Source: Parascedosporium putredinis (lineage: Eukaryota; Ascomycota; Sordariomycetes; Microascales; Microascaceae). Taken from it: a DNA stretch of 64,000 bases. This document shows, in pieces, positions 36,412-46,999 of the stretch (position 1 is the first letter of the stretch; each line of letters opens with the position of its first letter). The position numbers and the translations under genes were made by a program. The stretch is from the NCBI GenBank assembly GCA_949357655.1, contig CASHTG010000002.1, forward strand, positions 1,302,001 through 1,366,000, in the 5' to 3' direction. The notes under the pieces were generated by a model. It was given only the letters and a program-made list of their open reading frames with translations, searched no databases and was not told where the DNA came from.

Positions 36412-37048
36412 ATGCATTCGGCCCTCTGACCGTGTGCAACGGGCAAGGAATGGAGAACGTCATCCACACACGTTCAGTGTCCATGTTGCATCAGCTCTTT
36501 CAGGCTTACCGCTACCATGTGGAAGGGGAGAGGAGGATAGGGGTGACTAGATAGTGGGATGCTATCCCGTTCTATGGCGGGTGGAGGGGCGGGGTATTGC
36601 GAGGGCTTTCTCGCAACCTGCTCCTCTAGTCATCTGGACGTATTTACCACACGCATATGTACATACCAGATTCTACTTCTTCACGTAAATATTCAAAAAT
36701 ATCAAGCATGGCGATCATCTCCATGCTTTCTAGTCCTCCGGCAACAACTTGCATAGTACATGTAGACACTCCATGTACGCCACCCGTCTCCCGGATAAGT
36801 TTATCGTCCACCTGGAGGTGGTATATTGGCATCGCGGGGCCACGAAGAAGGTAGCCGCTGATCTGGGCGTGGTGTTTACATAGGAGGAAGTCTACAGTGC
36901 CCGAACATCAATGTATATACTCGGTGTTCATCATACTATTAGCAAAAGAATTTGGAGGCATGTCTCATGTCCAACTGCATTTCCTTTCATTTCTCAGCTG
37001 CGTCGGCCAGGTCTAGTCTACTAACGCGAGCCCAAATCATCCACCCTT
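36412..37048. other. Convergent 3' intergenic region
   Basis: Space between the xylanase and isoleucyl-tRNA synthetase stop codons. It contains one TACATGTA palindrome at 36757-36764; no gene. Confidence 0.5.
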
Positions 37049-40000
37049 TCACAATTTGGCAAGTCTCAGCATCAGTGTCAGATCACCAATGATTTGCTCC
37101 TCTTCCAAGATGACTGCATCTTGGCTAGTCGTCTCTCCGAAAGGCTCTATGGCTCCCCGTACCGTACTCCTGAATAGGTCATCTCGCGAAGATACCAGGT
37201 TTGCAAAATCGAGATCGTCTGCCTTGCTGACGATCTTGTATTGCATGCGGATATCGTCGGTGGGGACTAGTCCCGCCTTCTTCCTCATCTTTTGGATTCT
37301 GTTAATGATCTCACGGGCTATCCCCTCTTCAGCAAGCTCGGGGTGCGGGACAGTGTCGAGAAGGACAATGACATCTTCCAGGAATGCCGGCTCCCATTTG
37401 GCGCCGTCCGCGGACTGAACAGTTGCGTCACCGCCAAGGACTCGGATAATGTTGAGGTCGTTCTCCTCTAGCTGGATCCCGTCGACGACAATGGTCTTTT
37501 CCTTTAGGTACTGCCTCAACTGATCCTGCGTCAAGCCAGGTAGCCCCTTGCGAACAATCTGGACATCCTTCTTCAGCTTCTTGCCAAGCGTGGGCCAGTC
37601 GACCTTGGCCTCGAGAATGATGTTGTACTGTGCCTCGTCGCTGGTAAGGATGATATTGCGGATATTTAACTCTTCCTTGATATACGAGCTTAGGGACTCG
37701 ACATCCGCGAGGACCTCGGGATCCGCAATGACGGCAATAGAAAGGAGGGGGTCTTGAGAGGAAGCGTGCACCTCTCACGTACTGTCCGTCCTAGCTGAAT
37801 AACCTTTTGCATTGCTGCAACCTTCCTCTCGACCACTTCGTCGAAAAGCGCCTCCTGGACGGTGGGGAAGGGGAGGAAATGCACGCTACGAGAGTCTCGA
37901 TACTCTTCGATGACAGGCTGCAGCTGGGGCTTTAGGAGACTGTAGATATGCTCGGTCAAGAACGGTGTGAAAGGAGCCATGGCACGGACGATGGTGAAGA
38001 GAACCTGAAGAAGCGTGTTGAGCGCAGCCTCGGTATCTTCCACTCCCAAGCCGGCACCGCCCTTGAGCCTCTTGCGGTTAAATCGAATGTACCAGTTCGT
38101 AAGGTCATCAATGATTCGAAGAAGCCGGGGAACAACAGTGTAGAGCCGGTACCCTGGCGTCCATTGTTAGCTTAGTGGATTCATTTTCTCAAAATGGGAG
38201 GGTGCGCGATGGCGATGCAAAAACTCACCCAACATTTCCTGATCCATGTACCGCAATAAACTTTGGCAGTTTGCAAGGATCCACTTATCCATGACATTGC
38301 CCAGCTGGTCACCGGACAGCGACTTGGCGCCGACAAACTCCTTTCCGGTAATCTTCTTGTATAGCGCGGCCTGCTCGGAGAAGAAGCGGTAGCTATTCCA
38401 GAGAGGAAGAAGAACGCGAGAAACAATTTCCTTAACACCAGACTCCTTGAATCTGACGGACTCGGCACGCACCACAGGCGAGTTGATAAGGTACAGCCTC
38501 AGCGCGTCAGATCCATACTGAGAAAGAATGACAGAGGGGTCCGGATAGTTCTTGAGGCGCTTCGACATCTTTTTCCCATCCTCAGCAAGCACGATACCAT
38601 TGACGATGCAGTTCTTAAAAGGGGAGACGTGGAAGAGCTTGTTGCCAAGAACCGTCAAAGTGTAGAACCAACCTCGGGTCTGGTCGAGACCCTCAGCAAT
38701 GAAGTCGGCGGGGAAGAGGCCTCCCTGGAAGGCGTCCTTGTTCTTGAACGGGTAGTGCGCCGACGCGTAGGGCATGCTTCCCGACTCGAACCAACAATCG
38801 AAAATTTCGTCAATCCTTCGCAAGGTGCCCTTGCCTTTCTTGGATGGGATTGTGATATGGTCAACCTTGTCACGGTGGAGGTCATCGAGAGGGCCTTCAT
38901 AGCCGCTCAACTCCTTGAGTTCCGCCACACTGCCCACGCAGACGACCTCTTCGTAGTCTTCGCTCACCCAGAGAGGAATCGGGGTTCCCCAATACCTGTT
39001 GCGCGAGACGTTCCAGTCGTGGGCATTGGCAACCCAGTTAGTGAAACGCTTCTCTTTGACGGCAGTGGGGACCCAATTCGTTCCCTCGAGGTTCTTGAGC
39101 ATCTCAGGGATAGAATCAGTGACTCGGATGAACCAAGAAGACACCGCCTTTCGGATGAGCTGGGTGTCGGACCTCCAGCAGAACTTGTCGGTATGCATGG
39201 TATGACTCTCAATTATGAGACGGCCGGTAGACCTCAGGTCCTTCAGAATGGCCTTGTCCGCGATCTTGACATGCTGGCCGGCGTACTCTGGGACTTCGTC
39301 GGTGAATTGGCCCTTGTCGTCGACTGGGCAGGGGAAGCCTCTTGGAATGGATAAAGCCAGCGGCGACTGCTGCGTCGTAATCTTCTTGGCCAAAGGCTGG
39401 CGCTTGGTGCACAAGGCCAGTACCCTCTCCCGCCTCAACATAATCGGCTCCGATAACCTGGAAGCAGTCGGAGAAATCCTTGACGAAGTATTTGAAGAGG
39501 GGCTCATACTTCCAGCCGATGATGTCCTTGCCCTTCAGCTTCTTGATGACCTTGTACTTGGCCTTCTTGAGATTTTTATAGATGGAGCCTAGACCCGACT
39601 CCATAAGCACGTACTGACGGCCGGAAGCCTCGTCAAGGATGACCAGGTACTCGAAATCGGGATGCGCAGCAATCAGGAGATTGGATGGGAGTGTCCATGG
39701 CGTGGTGGTATAGATGAGGAAAGAAGTGTTCTCCATGCCCTCGACGCCAACAATTGGGAAAGAAACAATGATGGCAGGGTCTTGGGTCATCTTCTCGTTT
39801 TGCTTCGCTTCCATCTGGGAAAGGGGCGTGCAGAGGGCCGTGGAAAAGGGCATAATCTGGTACGCGCGATATACATGGTCGCCATCGAAGAGCTGCTTGA
39901 ACACCCACCAGCATGATTCCATAAAGGTGGTATCCATGGACTACGGAAAAGTCGTCAAAGTTAGCGGAAGAGCGTATCTCGTTTGGATCCGCTAGACAGA

Positions 40001-40631
40001 GAGGGAAAGAACCAAAAGAAGAAAGAAGGAAAAAGAAACCCCCAAAGGCGTACACACCTTGTAATCATTGTCAAAGTCGATCCAGCGACCGAGTCGCTCG
40101 ATAGTATGCCTCCATTCCGTCGCGTATCTCATCACAATGGCCCTGCATTCCGCATTGTACTTTTCGATCCCCATCTGCATCACTGCGTCTCTGCCAGAGA
40201 TGCCGAGCTTCTTGTCTATCTCATATTCGATCGGCAAGCCGTGGGTATCCCAGCCAAAGCGACGAATGACATGGTGACCCTTCATCGACCAGTATCTGGG
40301 GATGATATCTTTGATGGTGGAGGCCAAGAGGTGGCCATAGTGAGGAAGACCTAGGCTACGTGTCAGGTTCGTTGATTCGTTAAAAGGGTCGTAGAGAGAC
40401 TAAAGATACCGGTAGCTGGAGGAAAGAAGTTAGCAAACGTCTACCGAGGGTGCTTTTGGCGAGCGACAGGAGGGATTCTCTGGAACAGGCGGCTCACATA
40501 CCAAATGGAGGGCCGTCATAGAAAGTGAAGCGGGGTCCATCTTCTGTCAGTTGTAGTTGAGTCTGGAAGGCGTCAACATCCTTCCAGAACTGGAGGACCT
40601 CCTCCTCGGTTTTCGGGAAGCTGATGCTCAT
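37049..40631 (-). CDS. ils1: Isoleucyl-tRNA synthetase, cytoplasmic
   Basis: Class Ia aminoacyl-tRNA synthetase charging tRNA-Ile in the cytosol. Exons: 40631-40502, a 6-nt micro-exon at 40410-40415, 40350-40058, 39940-38229 and 38153-37049. The HIGH-type signature is TGLPHYGHLL (around residue 50), split by the micro-exon. The editing-domain region carries YTTTPWTLPSNLL. The Zn/stem region shows WFESGSMPYASAHYPF, the KMSKS-type loop is DGKKMSKRLKNYPDP near residue 600, and the anticodon-binding domain begins about MDKWILANC. Two single-base errors are inferred: one extra C at 39331-39334 (in the RLPCPVDD block) and one missing C at 37747-37751 (in KTPLLSIAV). With both corrected, every exon closes in phase at about 1081 aa, against 1072 aa for yeast Ils1. 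The start is MSISFPKTEEEVLQFW, as in other fungal enzymes. Confidence 0.96.
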
Positions 40632-41179
40632 GGTGGTTGGCTGTGAAGCACAAAGATGAGGTGCTTGGGAACAGCCGTCGCAAGGTGGAAAAAAATAGTC
40701 CTTCGAATGTTGTCCCGCGCGCCAGGGACAAGGTGAGTCAGACGTAAGTTTTGATATCTTTCAAGTTGCCACAGCTCCGGGTCGCCTGGCACACTTTCGG
40801 TCTCGAAAAATCCCGTCCCAGATGGTGGGGTAAAACCTAATGGGGATGGAGGGGCAGGAACGAGCCCAGCAGAGAAAGACCCCGCACACACACCTGAGTA
40901 TGACTAACACGGCTGTCTACAACTGGCAAGAGCTGGATCGGGCGGGTCCAAGCTCTGCCAAAATACGTCTACGTAACTGTCAATCCATCCAGTTGATGGA
41001 TGCTGAATTCGCAACTCTGACTTCTCTTTCTCAAACACTCAATAATCCGGTGCGATTAGCTACCTTGGCCTGCTTCCGCCGGTTGACATTGTGCTGCTAA
41101 GATGAAAGTGGCAAACAAGGAGAGCCCCAAAGTCTGGAAGCCCACAACTCGTTCAAGGCGTAGCTGCCAAAAGACGATC
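40632..41179. other. Intergenic, ils1 promoter
   Basis: Upstream of ils1 and downstream of the SDR gene. No gene, repeat or RNA is seen apart from an imperfect CCATCC...GGATGG inverted word near 40985. Confidence 0.5.
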
Positions 41180-42354
41180 TCAGGCCTCCAGGTTCCAGAG
41201 CCCAGTGCACTTGAATTTAAGCAGGTCTTTTGCGACGATTTCGTCCTCCATCTCTAGAAGCCGGGGCAAATCCCAACGGCAACTGAGCCACCGACCACCG
41301 AGGAACTCGCGCCGCTTGCTAGTTAGGAAAGGAATGGAGTGCGCCGCTAACTCGGGCTTGTCGTTCAAGCGAACTATTGAGGTTCGGAGATTTGGCTCTG
41401 GTTAGCTACACATTCGACACCTCGTCTCGCCACGTAGGGAGGGGGATAATTCACATCTGAGCCGCTCAGGGAGTCGCGCCGAAAGGTCCGTCGGCGTTCC
41501 GCAAGGATGAAGAGAATATGAGAGAACACCCTAGTCCTCATTTTATTAGCACCATACTCAGGCCTTCAATGGGCGAGGTTTTGCCTAGAGATACCTGAGC
41601 CCCGTATTCATCCTGCACACACTCGGTGAAGCGGGCCAAAGCGAACTTGGAGACGTGATAGGCACCGCCACCAACCCCGGCATAGTGCGCCGCGACACTC
41701 GAGAGGTTGACAATGGTCTTGTCGCCGCCTTTTAACATGAGTGGTAGAAAGGCCTTTGTCGTACGGAAGACACCCCAGTAGTTGACGTCCCATGCTCGCA
41801 TGTAATCTTCCTCATCTACATCGAGGAGAGACGCAAACTCGGCCATATGGCCCGCGTTATTGACCAGAATATCAAGTTGACCCCATTCTTCCTCAACCCT
41901 CTTTGCCGCCGCCTCCACGCTTGATCTGTCACAGACGTCCATCTCAAGCACCAACACATTGGGTTCGACTCTGCCTGCGTCCTTTGCCGCCTTCCTTACG
42001 GCGTCCGCAGTTTCTGTAGCGAGGGTTCGAGCGCAGAGTGCAATTCTTTGTGCCCCGGCTTGGGCATATCCGGTCGCAACATAGGAGCCGATACCTTTGC
42101 TCGCGCCAGTGATCAGCACCGACTTACCTTTACAATCGGATTTTACAACGGGGTCGATTTCTGGGTATGTGTCGTGGTGTACGATGCCTGTGAAGTGGTC
42201 GACTAGATTGTTGGAGCATTTTGTCAGCTGTAAAACCGCTCTCTTTTCGTATCAATCCCCTTCATCTCATCTCGGTCTAGATCACCGCGTGTTCTCTTCC
42301 TGAATGACTTACTCATTTGAGGGGCATCCCTCTAGCTTGCTCATGTTTCGTCAT
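41180..42354 (-). CDS. Classical short-chain dehydrogenase/reductase
   Basis: NAD(P)-dependent oxidoreductase with a Rossmann fold. Four exons: 42354-42313, 42202-41595, 41530-41455 and 41373-41180. The cofactor motif is SVLITGASKGIGSYVA. ILVNNAG follows, then IVNLSSVAAHYAGVGGGAYHVSK with the catalytic Ser, Tyr and Lys (YxxxK). The C-terminal exons read GVLSYSLHPCGTPTD and KRREFLGGRWLSCRWD...MEDEIVAKDLLK, typical of fungal SDRs that act on small alcohols or ketones. One missing G in the run 42328-42330 of exon 1 places the start at 42354. The model then totals exactly 307 codons (306 aa). The usual HPGG after the active-site loop is HPCG here. Substrate is unknown. It lies in a run of minus-strand genes without obvious pathway linkage. 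Confidence 0.85.
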
Positions 42355-42955
42355 TTTCGTCTCGCTTTAAGGAGAATGGAAGCGATATTTATTCCAACCA
42401 AATATCAAAGAAATAAAACCTCGAGTGATTGGGAGTGAGGAAGAAACACTGGCGGCGGCGGGCTTCGGAAAACTCCGGTGAGTCCGGACATTCCCCAATC
42501 CTGGCGCCCATGCATCCGTTAGATAAAGGCAAAGATCAACGAGTGCATCTCTCATCTCCACATACTTTTCTTTCTCCAGGAAATACTCCAATTAATTCAC
42601 CAAAGGTTTGCTGAGAACAGCCATTATACCAACTCTATGACATTTGCCCCATTACAGATCCTTCAGGACGTCTTCATATTTTGCCTATCCATTCGCAAAC
42701 GATCGCCACTTAGGAAGAGGCCTCTCGCTTTTTAGTGCTTTGGCATGCAATCTTGAAGATGTCGTGTATACAGCGGCGAGTCCAAAGGCAGACGGGAAGG
42801 AATCCGCAGAGCAAAATAGTTTCAGGGTGCGGACCTGTTCGGAGTCATCTGTGATTGTTATCTATCGTGACTTGCAGCGAGCTGGATTCGAAATATATAT
42901 ATATATATAAAAGACGCCTAAGTTTTGTACACGAAGTCTGCATTAACTCTTCTCT
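42355..42955. other. Intergenic with AT microsatellite
   Basis: About 600 bp between the AIF-like and SDR genes, presumably the SDR promoter. It contains an (AT)n run at 42895-42909; no gene. Confidence 0.5.
42895..42909. repeat. (AT)n microsatellite
   Basis: About seven AT dinucleotide units near the 3' end of the AIF-like gene. Confidence 0.85.
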
Positions 42956-44445
42956 CTAAACCTCAACAGGCTTAAGTTCCGCGACAGTCTGGGGTGTCTG
43001 GGTGGCCTCTACAAATTCGGGGTCGTTGAACGGGACCGCCCCCATGTTGTACCATGCTCGGGCAGACATTAGAGCAGGGTCTTTTCCTTGGAGTAGAAGG
43101 CCAGCTCAGTCTTACCATCGCCAAAATGAGTCACCGATCGATCCTAACACACAAATCTCTTGTAAGTATCCGTCATCACCCACGGCGTGCTTTTAGCTGC
43201 GGAATGATATTGCTCAACGTACCATTCCTAAAGTCAACTTGATGACGGCGTCCGCCCAATATGGCTCATAGGTGTGCTTGAGAGCCTTTCCTTGGGTGGC
43301 AAGGACGATGTTATCGGCGCATATCATAGCCTTCCTCATCGCCGACCGCGCATTGGGATTTGCTTCTCCATGGCCTGCAAGATCTCCGCACACGAACACG
43401 TTTGGAAGGGAGTCGTCGGCGATTTGGAGAGTTGGCCTTGTTCTGACGTAGCCATCCTCGGTGATAACATCCTTCGCAATGCTGCTAACGATAGCGGAAC
43501 TTGGCCTTTGTCCTGTGCAGTGTACCTGTTATGACCCGAAGAACCCGGGACTGTCAGCAATGCCACATATTCTCCGATAGGAAGGGTAATGGATGAGCCT
43601 AGGGTAGGACGGCACGTACGATACAGTCATACTCTACCGTCTTCCCAGATTTTAGAGTAGCGAGGCCAGCTGCTTCATCCTCGGCGATCAGCCGATCACC
43701 CAGGATGACCTCGATCCCCAAGTCTTGAAGGCCTTTAAGACCCGCGGTTTGTAGTCCAGTCCCGAATCGGTGCATCACTGCGCTTCGTGAATGCACAAGG
43801 GTGACGGTCTTGTTGGGATACAGCGACTTAGCGTCAGTAGCGACCTCTACACCAGCCGCTCCACCGCCGACGATGACGAGCTTGTTGGAAGCCTTGATAC
43901 GCTGCTGCATGGCCTGGAGGAGCTTCACGCCCTTGACCTTGGATGTTTCGCCCACACGCGGGAAGGACATCGTCAGCGCCGCTTCCAGTCGCGATGACCA
44001 AGTACTCATAGGGTATGACATTACCCGAGCCGGCGAGAGTCACCGAGTCTCTGCTGATGGTCGCGACCTTGCCCTGTACCCACCTTGCCCTGGCGCCATT
44101 TAAATATGGGCCATAAGGGATGAAGGCTTTGTCCTCATGCCCCTCTACAACACAGAAACGTGGCAATACCCAGGTGAAGTTAAAGTGGCTATTTGGCTCA
44201 ATGACGACGACCTCGAATGGGCTGTCGGCGGGAAGATCACAGGATATTATACGCGCAGCATAGTAGCCGGCAAAACCAGCCCCAACGATGACAATATTGC
44301 GCTTGGGTTTCTCGGGATCGGCCTCAGTCGCGTCCGTGGCGAGGCGGCGGGGTTTGGTATTGCGAGAAAAGAAAGCGACGTAAGCGCCTAGGACATAACC
44401 GACCAGCTTGCAAACAAGCGCGGCCTTATTGACCACCTTCATCAT
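42956..44445 (-). CDS. AIF/AMID-type FAD-dependent oxidoreductase with N-terminal anchor
   Basis: Pyridine nucleotide-disulphide oxidoreductase fold, closest in layout to AMID/AIFM2 (FSP1)-like NAD(P)H oxidoreductases. Three exons: 44445-43620, 43525-43223 and 43143-42956. The N-terminus has a hydrophobic helix (AALVCKLVGYVLGAYVAFF). The FAD dinucleotide motif is NIVIVGAGFAGYYAAR and the NAD(P)H motif is KLVIVGGGAAGVEVATD. A C-terminal FAD motif NVFVCGDLAGHG precedes a hydrophobic end (SARAWYNMGAVPF). Frame defects lie near 43960 (between VIATGSG and RVGETSKVKG; net +1 or -2) and at KEKDPAL in the last exon (one missing G). After these, 439 codons close exactly. Likely membrane-bound quinone or radical-detoxifying reductase (inference). 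A single iron-GATA consensus, ATCTGATAA, lies about 610 bp upstream at 45055-45063. Confidence 0.85.
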
Positions 44446-46213
44446 GGTTCGGGGTCGCGTCTTGTCGAGGCTTGCGATGGCTCCGGCCCTCCTCGGGAAG
44501 TGGTGTACTGGGGAGGCACGTTACGAGTCAATGATTGAAAGTAGTGGTAACAAAAGAAAGGTGGTGCGTGAAGGAAGAAAGCAAGATGAATGGATCAATA
44601 CGACTCCAAGGGGAGGAATGCGAAAGTGAGACGGCTATTTCTCCTCACTGCAAAGACCCAGAGAACAAGAGGGGAAAGGGTGCGTGTAAAGAAGGGAGGG
44701 AGGGAGAGTTGCAACTACACGCGCGCAATCAAGTGAGGGCCAGAGATTTTCCGAGCGGGAAAGTGTTGCCATTGTGTGCGTTTTGCTAGTGCAGCCAAAT
44801 TTGTCAAAGCCTTGAGTCGGGTCAATACATGTAGACTGCAGCTTCAATTCACCTACCGAGGTACGGTACCGATGACTGAAACTTTGAGTAAGGCTGCCTA
44901 AAGAATCAGTAGCCTGCAAGTTATCCTGACTCGCTAACCATCGGCGGCGGCCCGGAGATATCCCCATCGCGAATGTGTCGGGCGAACTGAGAAAGTGAGG
45001 ACCCGCAAAGGCCCTTGGGAAAAAAAAAAATTACATGGAGATGCAAGATGATTGATCTGATAAGATAATTAATTCCCTGCACCCATCCTTTCTCGGAAAG
45101 GCAGGTGGCGTAGAGTGGAGCCGTCATTTGCAACCAACACCAGCACAGCCTCCATTAAATGCTCACTCCATGTACAATCATCTGGCTAGATGTACAGATG
45201 GAATTGGGACCCCTCATTGACACAACAATCCCTATTGTCTCAACCCTCATCCTCCCACTTCTAAAAGGGAAGAACGAAACAAAGCAAAAGTCTAATAAGG
45301 CCCACGACCTTAATCGAGCCGAGTCAGAGGGGGAAAGTCCCCACGAGCCAATCCATTGTATTGAACCTTTGCTCAGAAGACTCTCCTCCCAAGCCGCAAG
45401 GGCCCTCTGTTTTCGGTGCCTCCAAGGGCCCCCACCTCCATCTGAGGACCTTGACCCTGTCTACAACCACACAACGGCGGGTCCGTGGTCCCATGTCATG
45501 CCCACACCATGATTGATCGCTTCATCTTTGATCCCTGTGCCTCGGTAACGCCTCCCGTATTGGTCCAAGTTAGATGGGCCTAAGGGTCGAATACGCTTTT
45601 TCTTCACTAAGGTCAGAGCAGCAGCGATATCGGCCCCAAGAAGCCGTTTCGGAGACGATGAATACGAGAAAATGTTTTCTCCCATCACACCGAGGGCCGC
45701 TTGACAATAGTAGATATTACCACCTGGCTATACGCCCCCGCCATTTGCGTGGGCATGCACGCCGCGAATACAACCTCTGATCGTCTGCTGCAACTAAAAC
45801 AACATAGGCACGATCTTCTAGCACTACACACCGAGAGCAAAAGAGAGCGAAGGCAAGGAAAATAGACTAGTCACTCCATATGAGTCTTCATTCGTTTATG
45901 AGATGTATATTATTACCTTCCCTTTTCCCGCCAGACCGAAAGAAAACCAGAGAAAAAAAAGCGACAAATAACCAAGAGAAGAAAAGGCCAATCCTACCGG
46001 CAAAAGATGACCAAGTGGAAAGGAAAGAGCCAGGATCTTAAAATAGAAGCACAGTTATCAATCAATCAGTTGACACCTCGAGCAAAACAAGCCAGCTCGC
46101 CTCCCTCCTCACCACTCAGTTCTTGCCAGGCAATTTTGAATGCGTGATGATAAAACCGTCGACAACCGAAAATTTGAAAGCGCGTATATCCCTAAAATGT
46201 CATTACTGCCCCG
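44446..46213. other. Intergenic, no gene supported
   Basis: Contains TACATGTA at 44826-44833 and ATCTGATAA at 45055-45063, followed directly by a second GATAA. Open frames here have no recognisable motif. Confidence 0.5.
45055..45063 (+). promoter_or_regulatory. Iron-GATA consensus ATCTGATAA
   Basis: Exact match to ATCWGATAA, the site of SreA/Fep1/SRE-type iron-responsive GATA repressors, followed at once by GATAA. It lies about 610 bp upstream of the AIF-like start codon. A single 9-mer has limited weight. Confidence 0.35.
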
Positions 46214-46999
46214 TTATGCCTGGTGTTTGGTAGCCTCGCGCCATTCGTCAAAAGTCATGCCAAGCGACCGCGGCATGATTACCATCAGAGGCACTTGGAT
46301 GTCCTCGGGCGTGCCAAGAACCTCCTTTTGTGAACAATGGTCTCGCTGAGCTTCTGGAACCCCATTTTTTCGTAGAGGCCCACGCTGGAAGGCGAAGCTT
46401 CGAAGTAAAGAGGCAGTTGCCACGCCTCAGCCATCTCGACGCCCCATTTGCAGATGAGGGCGCCAGCCTTGCGGCCCTGGTGCTTCGGCTCAATAGCGAT
46501 GACGTGAGTGTCTTGAAGAAATAGTCGCCATCCGGGCGCGCCAGTTAGCCAATCGCCTTGATAAACCCTCCGGCATGGGACAAATCGATCACAACTTACA
46601 GATATAGGGCCTTCCTCCAAAGATGGATTCCCTGGCTTCCCACAGAGGGTTCAAAATAGCTTCGGCCTTTGCACGATGCTCGCCCTCGAGCCAGGGCACG
46701 CCGTGGTTGGCACGCTCTTCGCTAGTACGGGGCGCGAGGTAGGCGTCGGTAAGGACCATGCCAATAATTCCCATGCTATCAGTGTCAAGCACTTTGTAGG
46801 TGTATTGGTTCGTAGCCTTGGCCCAGTAATCCGCGGTGGCCTGGGTGTGGGCCTTGCGGAACTCGTCCCCCTCGAAACCACCTGGGAAGAGGACGCTGAG
46901 CATCAAGGCACCCATAGGGTCCTTCTTGAATGCGGAGAAATAGACATCGTAGATCCTTTCAATGTCCGGAATGAGGGCGGGGGCAATGCCGACGGTCAT
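46214..46999 (-). CDS. GNAT-family N-acetyltransferase
   Basis: Acetyl-CoA-dependent acetyltransferase. Two exons: 46999-46600 and 46511-46214 (donor GTAAGT, acceptor CAAG). The N-terminal block PDIERIYDVYFSAFKKDPMG is typical of fungal GNAT proteins. Motif A, the acetyl-CoA pyrophosphate loop, is IAIEPKHQGRKAGALI. Motif B is LYFEASPSSVGLYEKMGFQ. The C-terminus, after one restored A in the run 46326-46329, reads KEVLGTPEDIQVPLMVIMP. The corrected model is exactly 233 codons (232 aa), a usual GNAT length. Substrate is unknown: a siderophore or amine substrate is possible, but nothing here decides it. Confidence 0.86.

Noticed and set aside
38629..39354. 241-aa open frame antisense to ils1
   Set aside because: It mirrors conserved isoleucyl-tRNA synthetase sequence and matches nothing recognisable; it is a shadow frame.
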